From Bacteroidales bacterium GP2 (GTDB lineage Bacteria > Bacteroidota > Bacteroidia > Bacteroidales > Muribaculaceae), in the NCBI GenBank assembly GCA_001701115.1, contig DAAJ01000102.1, forward strand, positions 63,572 to 89,807: a stretch of DNA of 26,236 bases. Direction: 5' to 3'. The notes beneath the pieces were generated by a model. The model saw only the letters and a list, made by a program, of their open reading frames with translations. It searched no databases and had not been told where the DNA came from. Positions 7,934-16,349 of the stretch are shown in pieces. How positions within the stretch are numbered: position 1 is the first letter of the stretch; each line of letters opens with the position of its first letter. A program made the position numbers and the translations under genes.

Positions 7934-8679
7934 TGCAGCAAAAGTTTAGTTAGGACAACATCGAGCAATAGAATCAATATGCTGCTTGACACAACCGCGT
8001 TTGTACTTGCCTTGCCGACCTCAAGCGCACCTCCGCGCACATAATATCCGAAATAGGATGAAACCGAGGATATAACAAAGGCGAAGAATACTGATTTGAT
8101 TATTCCATACCATACATACCACTCCTGGAACAGTGCCTGAAGACCATAAACATAGCGGGAAACGGTAATGATGTCAGTAAAAAGCGCCACAGCAAAACCA
8201 CCGAACAAGGAAGTTGCTATGCAAAATGCTACAAGCACAGGCATGAAGAGCACAAATCCCACAACCTTTGGAAGAACAAGGTAGTTGCAGGAATTCACTC
8301 CCATTATTTCAAGAGCATCAATCTGCTCTGTCACTCTCATGGTGCCGATTTCAGATGCGATATTGGATCCGACCTTTCCGGCAAGGATAAGGCACAGGAT
8401 TGAGTTTGAAAATTCAAGCAGCACTATGTCGCGTGTAGCAAGACCGACAGAATATGACGGAATCAGGGGAGAGGAGATATTGAGCTGCATCTGGATTGCA
8501 ATTACCGCACCTATAAAGATAGATATTATCATAACCAGGGGAATGGAGTCCACTCCAAGCTTGTTTATCTCAAATACAGTGCGGTTGAAAAACACCTTCC
8601 ATTTGTCCGGCACGGTGAAAACCCTGCGCATAAACAGGCAGTAGCGTCCAAAGGCGGTCAGTGAATTAGTTATTACCAT
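7930..8679 (-). CDS. mlaE: Lipid-transport ABC permease, MlaE-type
   Basis: 249 residues from the chosen start ATG 8677-8679 (MVITNSLTAFG). A longer frame opens at 8721, but the -7 box at 8726-8733 would place the transcript start downstream of that ATG. The protein has an N-terminal interfacial helix, about five membrane segments and the family signature EIGTMRVTEQIDALEIMG, which couples the permease to MlaF. The C-terminus is very hydrophobic (SSSILILLLDVVLTKLLLQ). It forms the inner-membrane core of the phospholipid transporter with MlaF, which is encoded next with a 4-base overlap. The expected third partner, MlaD, is not in the window. Confidence 0.92.
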   Translation of the reverse strand: MVITNSLTAFGRYCLFMRRVFTVPDKWKVFFNRTVFEINKLGVDSIPLVMIISIFIGAVIAIQMQLNISSPLIPSYSVGLATRDIVLLEFSNSILCLILAGKVGSNIASEIGTMRVTEQIDALEIMGVNSCNYLVLPKVVGFVLFMPVLVAFCIATSLFGGFAVALFTDIITVSRYVYGLQALFQEWYVWYGIIKSVFFAFVISSVSSYFGYYVRGGALEVGKASTNAVVSSSILILLLDVVLTKLLLQ

Positions 8680-8725
8680 AATAAATAATTTCTGTTTGGT
8701 AAGAGTGTGTTTGTAAAACACAGGG

Positions 8726-8733
8726 CAAAGTTA
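8726..8733 (-). promoter_or_regulatory. Promoter -7 element of mlaEF
   Basis: The minus strand reads TAACTTTG, a perfect TAnnTTTG. The best -33 is TTCA at 19 bases, two of four matches. The inferred start near 8719 rules out the upstream ATG at 8721 and supports 8679 as the mlaE start. The rest of the 228-base gap up to the sigma gene shows nothing clear. Confidence 0.6.
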
Positions 8734-8907
8734 CTCATTATTTCCTTTGCCGTGAACTTTTGAGGTGATAAGGATATTTTTTTGTGCTTTTATGTCAATC
8801 CAAAAGGGGAGTGGCATGAGAAATACATAAACAATTTACGGCGACCTTATGTTATAAGTGCATACAAATACACAATTTTCCGCACAGCGGGTAAAAACAA
8901 CTCAACT

Positions 8908-9420
8908 ATGAACACGATTTCTTTTCAGCAGAAATTAGTGGATTTGCAAAGCAATATGCTAAATTTCGCCCTTATTCTCACTAACAACAAGGACGATGCT
9001 TACGACTTGCTTCAGGACACTACTTTAAAGGCGCTCGATAATGAGTCAAAGTACACTCCGAACACCAACTTCAAAGGATGGGTATTCACTATCATGCGCA
9101 ACATTTTCATCAACAAGTACCGCAGGATGGTGAGGAGCGCAACAATCGTAGACAAGTCGGAAGATTTGTATATGCTTAACAACGTATCTTTCAGCGAAAC
9201 CCAGGAAACTCCTGAGGATTCTTATGCGGAAAATGAAATTGTCATGGCAATCAATGCTTTCCCGGATGACTACAGGATTCCGTTTTCACTCCACCTCGCC
9301 GGTTATCATTATGCAGAGATAGCAGAGAAAATGGACCTGCCGCTCGGCACAGTGAAAAGCCGCATTTACTATGCAAGGCAATATCTCCAGGTAAGGCTTA
9401 AAGATTACGATCCACGTTAG
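8908..9420 (+). CDS. ECF-type (group 4) RNA polymerase sigma factor
   Basis: 170 residues from ATG 8908. An earlier in-frame ATG at 8782 would add 42 residues unlike the family. Region 2 spans about 10-75, with DLLQDTTLKAL (33-43) and the GWVFTIMRNIFINKYRR stretch (57-73) that binds the -10 element and core polymerase. Region 4 spans about 112-165, with the helix-turn-helix YAEIAEKMDLPLGTVKSRI (135-153). Region 3 is absent, as in ECF factors. No anti-sigma gene with membrane segments is adjacent: upstream is divergent mlaE and downstream a convergent protease gene. Its control is therefore not evident. The stop TAG overlaps the stop of the NfeD gene. I see no confident promoter in the gap upstream. 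Confidence 0.93.
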   Translation: MNTISFQQKLVDLQSNMLNFALILTNNKDDAYDLLQDTTLKALDNESKYTPNTNFKGWVFTIMRNIFINKYRRMVRSATIVDKSEDLYMLNNVSFSETQETPEDSYAENEIVMAINAFPDDYRIPFSLHLAGYHYAEIAEKMDLPLGTVKSRIYYARQYLQVRLKDYDPR

Positions 9421-10778
9421 AGTGATTTCACATAAAGCTGTGCATTTTCATACTTGCACACCTTCACCTGTTTTCCTGCTTCAATGAAACCGGAAAGACT
9501 CACGGCATCGTAGTCTTCGCCACTGATTTCAATTTTGCCAGCAGGACGCAAATCGGTTTTTGCGGTAGCATTACTTCCCACAAGTGCGGATGGGGCAGTG
9601 TCAACGCCGATATAACCCTGGTCAATGTCCTGGCATAAGGTCAGTTCCGATTTTATTCCCATCTTTTTGGGTGCATATTTGGAAGACAGGAAGAGGATTA
9701 CAGCAGCCGCTCCGCATATTCCACCGACAAATGTCAGGACCGCATGGGACACCGCTGTAAGATCTATTCTTCCGGGCACAAAACTGAAATTCTCGACAAG
9801 TCCTATGAGTATGCTTGCCGCCATGCAAACAATGCCCGATATGCCCGCAACCCCGAAGCCGGGAATGACAAATATTTCAAGCAATAGCAAGAGTAATCCT
9901 ATAATGAACAGCAGGATGACCCAGCTGCTTGCAATGCCGGTGAGGTATAGCGGAAGGAAATAAAGCACTGCCGCCATAATCGCAACTACGGAGGGGAAAC
10001 CCATTCCCGGAGTCTGCAACTCAAAATATATTCCACCAACAATCAGCATGATCAGTATTCCCTGGACGGCAGGATTGGTAAGGAATCCGAGCAGGGAATC
10101 AATCCACGACGGATTGAACTCTTTAATGCGGTAATCATCTACCCCAACACCTTTAAGCACACCGTCGATGTTTTCAGATATTCCGTCGGCGTATCCCCAT
10201 TTTTTCGCTTCGCTGGCGGTGAAGGTCAGCACTCTTGTGGAATCAATAAGCCCTTTAACCGTTACCCTCGGATCAACCATAGCTTCTGCTATTAACGGAT
10301 TCCTGCGCCATTGACCCAAAGAATCTTTGCCATGGCTTTCAGCAGTGGCGCGCATCATCGCACGCATATAACTCTGGTATTTGTCCGGGGCGGCTGACCC
10401 GTCGCTGCCATTAACCACAGTCACGGCACCCATCGTGGCATCTTTGCGCATATACACAGTATCACACGCAAGTGCTATCAGCGCACCCGCCGAAGCGGCA
10501 TTGTTGTCAACAAATGCTATTACTGGTTTCGGGAAGTGGAGCAGGGCGGTACGGATTGAATCGGCATGAAGCACCGAGCCTCCGTAGGTATTAAGATGCA
10601 CAAGAAGGATATCCGCGTCAATGCGTTTTGCCTCTGCTAACGCGCTTCGGGTGTGCTGCCATGTTGTTGAGCCGATTTCATCATTAAGCGGCAGAATGTA
10701 CACGAGCTTGTTTTCTGCTTCCACATATCCTGCAAATGCAAGGACGGCATAAACTAATGAAAAGAGGAATCTACGCAT
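9417..10778 (-). CDS. NfeD-family membrane-bound serine protease (SppA/ClpP fold)
   Basis: 453 residues. An N-terminal signal sequence (about 1-21) is followed by a ClpP/SppA-like protease domain (about 25-230). The likely nucleophile is Ser96 in NNAASAGALI, and Lys133 in PDKYQSYMRA sits at the dyad position known from the archaeal homologue PH1510. Hydrophobic membrane segments lie at about 235-375, including a very Leu-rich helix near 290-305. The C-terminal NfeD OB-fold is at about 385-453. Long NfeD proteins usually pair with stomatin/flotillin-like proteins in membrane quality control, but none is encoded here. The gene overlaps the upstream UPF0104 gene by 8 bases, so the two are co-transcribed. 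It meets the sigma-factor gene stop codon to stop codon. Confidence 0.9.
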   Translation of the reverse strand: MRRFLFSLVYAVLAFAGYVEAENKLVYILPLNDEIGSTTWQHTRSALAEAKRIDADILLVHLNTYGGSVLHADSIRTALLHFPKPVIAFVDNNAASAGALIALACDTVYMRKDATMGAVTVVNGSDGSAAPDKYQSYMRAMMRATAESHGKDSLGQWRRNPLIAEAMVDPRVTVKGLIDSTRVLTFTASEAKKWGYADGISENIDGVLKGVGVDDYRIKEFNPSWIDSLLGFLTNPAVQGILIMLIVGGIYFELQTPGMGFPSVVAIMAAVLYFLPLYLTGIASSWVILLFIIGLLLLLLEIFVIPGFGVAGISGIVCMAASILIGLVENFSFVPGRIDLTAVSHAVLTFVGGICGAAAVILFLSSKYAPKKMGIKSELTLCQDIDQGYIGVDTAPSALVGSNATAKTDLRPAGKIEISGEDYDAVSLSGFIEAGKQVKVCKYENAQLYVKSL

Positions 10779-11817
10779 CTTTCTTGTTCTTTTTGTTTCT
10801 GATACCTTGTTTTATCCATGCCGGAACCATGATTGCGCCAATGGCAAGATAAAGGTAATAGCTTATAAGGCGCCACATGATTGCAATGATAAGCGCTATT
10901 GAAGCGCCGCCAAGCATATCACCGTAATAAGTTGTGAAGAGCCATTCGCTCACACCGCTTCCTCCGGGAGTAGGACTGACGGTAAGAAGGGTCCATACAA
11001 CGAACTGGCGGCAGAACACCAGTAGCTGGTCGGCAAGAGGAGCAAATGCAAGGAAAATAGCATTTACAACTAAGAAACGGCTTGTCCATGACAGCAACGT
11101 AGCTGCTCCGGCTTCCACCCACCAGTTCCAACCCCTTGTCTTGAGGTCGCGCCCGGTGTATGCCATATCTTCGGCGATTTTAACAATATCTTTCTTCCAT
11201 TTTCTGAGCCAGCGGAATGAAAACATCTTGACAAGCAGTTTGCAAACAAATTCCGGTTTGATGAATATGCCGAAGAAAAGAATGATAGTCCACAGGCATA
11301 CAACTCCCCACACCGCCCAGAATGCACTTTTGAATCCTATGCTGAATTGCAGCTCTCCCGCATTGAATCCGAATAGCCTGCTTGCAGGCTCAAGGATGAA
11401 AATAACTGGGCAAGCAAGAACAAAAAATAGTTCGTCAAGAAATATGGTTGTCATCGTTAGGGTAGTGCCTCTTCCGGCATCGATTCCTTCCCTTTTCATG
11501 AAAACCATGCTTACCGCGCTTCCGCCGGCAGTAGTCGGGGTAATAGCGGATACAAACTCACAAAGAAGGGTGATTTTAAAGCTCTGTTTCCAATTCAGGT
11601 ATTTGTCACTCAGCACCCTGAATCTCCATGCAAGCCCCGTTTCCCTTCCAAGAGTGAACAGCAGGGCAAGTAAAATGCAACCGATGGTGTAGATATTCCA
11701 GTCAATGCTCAGCCATGTGTCAATATCGAAGTCGCGCGACATCATCAGCACAACCACCGCACCTCCGATAAGCACCGGAAGCAAGGTCTTTAGGATAATC
11801 TGACCGGTATTTTTCAT
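10771..11817 (-). CDS. LPG synthase TM region / UPF0104 family integral membrane protein
   Basis: 348 residues with about eight predicted membrane helices, beginning with LLPVLIGGAVVVLMM and ending with YLYLAIGAIMVPAW, then a basic tail (KKNKKDA). Diagnostic stretches of the family are ITPTTAGGSAVSMVFMKREG (about 92-111) and LTVSPTPGGSGVSEW (about 278-292). This domain is the flippase-like half of MprF. Here the lysyl-transferase half is missing, so the protein is a stand-alone form of unknown substrate, perhaps a lipid transporter. Its promoter -7 box is at 11847-11854, and its 3' end overlaps the NfeD protease gene by 8 bases. Confidence 0.88.
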   Translation of the reverse strand: MKNTGQIILKTLLPVLIGGAVVVLMMSRDFDIDTWLSIDWNIYTIGCILLALLFTLGRETGLAWRFRVLSDKYLNWKQSFKITLLCEFVSAITPTTAGGSAVSMVFMKREGIDAGRGTTLTMTTIFLDELFFVLACPVIFILEPASRLFGFNAGELQFSIGFKSAFWAVWGVVCLWTIILFFGIFIKPEFVCKLLVKMFSFRWLRKWKKDIVKIAEDMAYTGRDLKTRGWNWWVEAGAATLLSWTSRFLVVNAIFLAFAPLADQLLVFCRQFVVWTLLTVSPTPGGSGVSEWLFTTYYGDMLGGASIALIIAIMWRLISYYLYLAIGAIMVPAWIKQGIRNKKNKKDA

Positions 11818-11846
11818 TGCCGCTGAAAATTACTGTTTTTCCACTT

Positions 11847-11854
11847 CAAAGTTA
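11847..11854 (-). promoter_or_regulatory. Promoter -7 element of the UPF0104-nfeD pair
   Basis: The minus strand reads TAACTTTG, a perfect TAnnTTTG, about 30 bases before the ATG. No good -33 TTTG is found at the right distance. It lies directly beyond the tRNA-Gln terminator. Confidence 0.6.
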
Positions 11855-11886
11855 TGAAATTATATCATTGTTTTGGCTATGCGCAA

Positions 11887-11929
11887 CAAAAAATCCGCAA
11901 TAGTTGAGAAAACCAACGTATTGCGGATT
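11887..11929 (-). terminator. Intrinsic terminator of tRNA-Gln
   Basis: An 11-bp perfect stem (11892-11902 with 11919-11929, AATCCGCAATA/TATTGCGGATT) is extended by GTTG/CAAC with a one-base bulge and a 7-base loop. On the minus strand it is followed by TTTTTT. It starts 8 bases after the tRNA 3' end. Confidence 0.88.
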
Positions 11930-11937
11930 ATTCAGAG

Positions 11938-12008
11938 TTGTCTTACCAGGATTCGAACCTAGACAGGCAGAACCAAAAACTGCAGTGCTACCATTACACC
12001 ATAAGACA
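11938..12008 (-). tRNA. tRNA-Gln, anticodon TTG
   Basis: A 71-base cloverleaf can be folded on the minus strand. Acceptor stem TGTCTTA/TAAGACA (7 of 7 pairs), D-arm GTGT...GCAC, and an anticodon loop TTTTGGT with anticodon TTG. The T-arm is CTAGG-TTCGAAT-CCTGG, and the discriminator base is A. CCA is not encoded. The anticodon stem GCAGT/TCTGC has a T-T mismatch at its loop-closing pair (31-39). It reads CAA and, by wobble, CAG. It has its own promoter and terminator. Confidence 0.95.
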
Positions 12009-12044
12009 ATCCTTGTTGCCCAGAGATTGCTCTCTAAAGCGTTG

Positions 12045-12076
12045 CAAATTTAGCAGTTTATTTTTTAATAGCCAAA
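12045..12076 (-). promoter_or_regulatory. Canonical Bacteroidetes promoter for tRNA-Gln
   Basis: On the minus strand TTTG (complement of 12073-12076) is followed after 20 bases by TAAATTTG (complement of 12045-12052). This is a full match to -33 TTTG and -7 TAnnTTTG. Transcription would start near 12038, about 30 bases before the mature tRNA 5' end. Confidence 0.85.
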
Positions 12077-12111
12077 CAAGTGATGGCGTATTTGCTTAAT
12101 TTTATGATTAA

Positions 12112-13407
<1,296 letters not shown>

Positions 13408-13439
13408 GAGTTTGGGAATTATTCTTATTTATTGGGTTG

Positions 13440-13447
13440 CAAAGTTA
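13440..13447 (-). promoter_or_regulatory. Promoter -7 element of tyrS
   Basis: The minus strand reads TAACTTTG, a perfect TAnnTTTG, 32 bases before the tyrS ATG. A matching -33 would fall inside the 3' end of rarA, and none is evident. Confidence 0.6.
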
Positions 13448-13468
13448 GCTAATTTTTTAGAAATGACG

Positions 13469-14767
13469 TTATTTATCGTTAGATGAAGAATCACTTTTGT
13501 TCCCCCATCGTTGCTGTTGCAGCGCAGCAGCCTTTTGCTCCGCCGGATTGTCCGCCGGATGCCAGAAAGTAGGATGTCCTAATTCTGCCGGCATAAACTG
13601 CTGCTTCACAAAGTGACCGGGATAGTCATGGGCGTACTTATAATTGGTGCCGTAGTCAAGTTTTTTCATCAATTCTGTTGGTGCGTTGCGCAGATGCAGG
13701 GGCACCGGTCTGTTTCCTGTGGAGCGGACATTTTCAAGTGCAGAATTAATAGCCATGTAGGCAGAGTTGCTTTTAGGCGAAGTTGCAAGGTAAACCGTGC
13801 ATTCGGCAAGCGGTATTCTACCCTCCGGCCATCCTATCTTATGTATTGCATCAAAAGTAGCATTTGCCAGAAGGAGGGCATTGGGGTTGGCAAGCCCTAT
13901 ATCTTCGGCAGCGAGAATCAGAAGCCTGCGGGCAATAAATTCCGGTTCCTCTCCACCCTCTATCATTCTTGCAAGCCAATACACTGCAGCATCAGGGTCA
14001 CTCCCGCGGACGCTTTTTATGAATGCGGAAATAATGTCATAGTGCATTTCGCCGTTCTTATCGTAAGCGGCAGGATTTTTCTGGAGCCGCTCCGTTATCA
14101 CCGCGTCATTTATTATTATAGGTGTGCCTGCTGGGGTAGACTGGTCAAGAAGATCAAGGATGTTGAGCAGCTTTCTTGCATCACCACCGGCATATCGGAA
14201 AAGAGCATCAGTGCTTTCAATCTTCACTCCACGTTCCTTCAGCACAGTGTCCTGAGTTACAGCACGGTCAAGGAGTTCCTTAAGATCCTCCTCTCCGAGC
14301 GGTGAGAGTGTATAGACCTGTGCGCGGGAGAGCAACGGGCGGATTACTTCAAAAGACGGGTTTTCGGTGGTAGCGCCTATGAGAGTGACAGTGCCGTTTT
14401 CTACTGCTCCGAGCAAACTGTCCTGCTGGCTTTTGTTGAACCGGTGGATTTCATCAATGAACAGTATCGGTCTGCCTTTGGCAAAAATGCCGTTAGCATC
14501 TTTAGCGCATTTGTCCAACACCTCCCTCACATCCTTCACTCCGGAATGCACCGCGCTCAAGGTATAGAAAGGCACATCAACCGTATTTGCCACTATTTTT
14601 GCAAGTGTAGTTTTGCCTACTCCCGGAGGACCCCATAATATAAAGGAGGCGATATTGCCGCTGTCTATCATCCGTTGCATGATAGCGCCTGGTCCAACAA
14701 GATGTTTCTGACCTATATAGTCGTTGAGTGTGCGTGGTCTTAGTCTTTCAGCGAGTGGAAGCTGCAT
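13469..14767 (-). CDS. rarA: Replication-associated recombination protein RarA (MgsA), AAA+ ATPase
   Basis: 432 residues from ATG 14765-14767 (MQLPLAERLRPRTL), the normal family start. A longer frame from 14809 is rejected because the -7 box at 14799-14806 lies downstream of it. Visible parts: Walker A GPPGVGKTT (46-54), Walker B ILFIDEIHRF (101-110), sensor 1 GATTENPSFE (131-140), and the C-terminal tetramerisation domain from about 260 (DPDAAVYWLARMIEGGE, RRLLILAAEDIGLANP). RarA acts at stalled replication forks as a clamp-loader-like ATPase. The tail after about 405 is Gln/Ala-rich and poorly conserved. Confidence 0.96.
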   Translation of the reverse strand: MQLPLAERLRPRTLNDYIGQKHLVGPGAIMQRMIDSGNIASFILWGPPGVGKTTLAKIVANTVDVPFYTLSAVHSGVKDVREVLDKCAKDANGIFAKGRPILFIDEIHRFNKSQQDSLLGAVENGTVTLIGATTENPSFEVIRPLLSRAQVYTLSPLGEEDLKELLDRAVTQDTVLKERGVKIESTDALFRYAGGDARKLLNILDLLDQSTPAGTPIIINDAVITERLQKNPAAYDKNGEMHYDIISAFIKSVRGSDPDAAVYWLARMIEGGEEPEFIARRLLILAAEDIGLANPNALLLANATFDAIHKIGWPEGRIPLAECTVYLATSPKSNSAYMAINSALENVRSTGNRPVPLHLRNAPTELMKKLDYGTNYKYAHDYPGHFVKQQFMPAELGHPTFWHPADNPAEQKAAALQQQRWGNKSDSSSNDK

Positions 14768-14798
14768 AATTATATATAAGGTGATTGAGATTGAATTA

Positions 14799-14806
14799 CA
14801 AAGATA
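14799..14806 (-). promoter_or_regulatory. Promoter -7 element of rarA
   Basis: The minus strand reads TATCTTTG, a perfect TAnnTTTG. No TTTG occurs at 19-21 bases; one at 14 bases is too close. The inferred start near 14793 fixes the rarA start codon at 14767. Confidence 0.6.
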
Positions 14807-15059
14807 CAAAATATCGCCGTCAAATGGGTAAGGGGAGGGAATGTTTGAGATGTAAGAATTATTTAGGGCTGTTAAGAGAATATAATCCCGCGTCAGGGTA
14901 GGGCAAAATCAAAAATAATTTCTAACTTTATGCCCGAAAGCGATTATATGTCGTTTTTGAGCGAACATTAGTTAAAGCAATGTGTTAAATTTATAGAAGG
15001 CAATCTTACCCGCCGTGGAAGTGAGCCAAAAGAAGTTTAACGTTTTAATTTTTTATGTT

Positions 15060-15278
15060 ATGGGTAACGACAACAAACAGACAGGAACACCGCAGTCAAT
15101 GCGTAATATCTTTGGAATCATTATGATAATCGTCTATATTGGCGTAGGCGTATTGTTCCTGACCGGATTCTTTGCACCGATTTACGGCACATGGACATGG
15201 CTCAGATGGGTTGCAGGTGGCATTCTGATTGCTTACGGCATCTGGAGAGGATATAGGCAGTTCGCCGGAATAGACTGA
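15060..15278 (+). CDS. Small two-helix membrane protein of unknown function
   Basis: 72 residues from ATG 15060 (MGNDNKQTG). The frame is open for 15 more codons upstream, but those residues look unlike a membrane protein start. It has a short polar N-terminus, then two hydrophobic segments at about 19-39 (IIMIIVYIGVGVLFLTGFFAP) and 48-62 (VAGGILIAYGIW), and a basic end (RGYRQFAGID). I do not recognise a named family. It lies 42 bases before the PstS-like gene on the same strand, so the two may be co-transcribed and act together. The roughly 250 bases upstream show only near-miss -7 boxes (TAACTTTA, TAAATTTA) and no confident promoter. Confidence 0.75.
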   Translation: MGNDNKQTGTPQSMRNIFGIIMIIVYIGVGVLFLTGFFAPIYGTWTWLRWVAGGILIAYGIWRGYRQFAGID

Positions 15279-15320
15279 TACTCACCTTAATATCTTCCTA
15301 TATGTAAGGGCATTTTAAAT

Positions 15321-16316
15321 ATGAAAATGATGCTAAAAGGTATAGATAAAATTCTTGCCGCCGGAGTAATTGCTCTCGGCGGCATTGCCGCTTTTACTTC
15401 ATGCTCTAAAAAAGCGGAAAACACATCTTCGTCCGGCATTGCGACAATAGTCTGCGATGCAAGTTTTGAAAATATTATGGCTCAGGAGATTGACGTTTTT
15501 GAGTACGTTTATCCTGATGCTAATATAATACCTTATTACACTGACCAGAATGCGGCAATAGATTCTTTGCTGGATTTCAAGACAAGGCTCATTGTCACCA
15601 CCCGCCCGCTTACCGAACAAGAAGTCAAATTCTTGAAATCTAATAAGAAGCAGGTTAGGCAGAGCCAGATTGCAGTGGATGCGCTTGCACTTATTGTCAA
15701 TCCTAAAAATGCAATCAATGTAATGAGCAAGAGTGAGATTGCCCAGATTCTCAGCGGCAAGCTCCAGAAATGGAGCGAAGTGGAGCCTGGCAACGACCAC
15801 CTTGGAGATATAGAGGTCGTTTTTGACCACCAGGGTTCAAGCACAGTGCAGTATATGCGCGATTCGCTTCTCAACGGTGCTGATTTCGGTCCAAATGTAT
15901 TTGCGCAGAAGACCCCCGAAGATGTGTTCAAGGCTGTTGCCAACAATAAGAATGCTGTCGGTATCGTGGGAGTGAGCTGGATTAGTTCTGACCTCAAGTC
16001 AAAAGAACTGTCACGCGAGGATTATGTGAAATCGGTGCAGAACAACGATTCCACTGAAATCAGTTTCTCCAATGACGTGAAAGTGCTGAAAGTTAGGGGC
16101 AATGACCAGGTTACCGCTTATCTTCCCTACCAGTACTACATATTTAATGGTGAATATCCCCTTTACAGGCAAGTTTACATGATTTCTACCGGTGCAGGAG
16201 GAAGCCTATCACATGGATTCTATTCTTTTGTGACCGGGTTCCATGGTCAGAAAATAATGCTCAACACCGGCATATTGCCAAAAGTTGTGCAGCCCACAAT
16301 GGTGAACATTAATTGA
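15321..16316 (+). CDS. PstS-like periplasmic substrate-binding lipoprotein
   Basis: 331 residues. The signal sequence ends in a lipobox-like AFTSC with Cys28 as the lipidated residue. The mature protein follows the PstS-like binding-protein fold: a first lobe starting with VCDASFENIMAQEID, the TTRPLTEQE segment (equivalent to the SxR/P loop), a hinge around DALALIVNPKN, NVMSKSEIAQILSGK, and the ligand loop DHQGSSTVQYMRDSL where PstS has a GSGT-type loop. The end (YQYYIFNGEYPLYR... GFYSFVTGFHGQKIML) is also typical. No pstCAB or phoU is nearby, so phosphate import is not shown. Related proteins in Bacteroidetes often sit beside TPR proteins and Exb/TonB-type genes (from memory). The ligand is unknown. 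Confidence 0.85.
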   Translation: MKMMLKGIDKILAAGVIALGGIAAFTSCSKKAENTSSSGIATIVCDASFENIMAQEIDVFEYVYPDANIIPYYTDQNAAIDSLLDFKTRLIVTTRPLTEQEVKFLKSNKKQVRQSQIAVDALALIVNPKNAINVMSKSEIAQILSGKLQKWSEVEPGNDHLGDIEVVFDHQGSSTVQYMRDSLLNGADFGPNVFAQKTPEDVFKAVANNKNAVGIVGVSWISSDLKSKELSREDYVKSVQNNDSTEISFSNDVKVLKVRGNDQVTAYLPYQYYIFNGEYPLYRQVYMISTGAGGSLSHGFYSFVTGFHGQKIMLNTGILPKVVQPTMVNIN

Positions 16317-16349
16317 TTATCATTATAAAACCCAAACAATAAACCACTC

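Noticed and set aside
8782..8907. Longer N-terminus for the ECF sigma factor
   Set aside because: The extra 42 residues are unlike ECF regions, and the ATG at 8908 leads directly into region 2.
10934..11692. Open frame of 252 codons on the plus strand inside the UPF0104 gene
   Set aside because: Basic, Ser/Pro-rich translation typical of antisense frames; the minus-strand gene is supported by family motifs and a promoter.
14807..15059. Possible small RNA or promoter region before the 72-residue membrane protein
   Set aside because: Only near-miss -7 boxes and a 5-bp GGGCA/TGCCC repeat are visible; not enough to call a feature.
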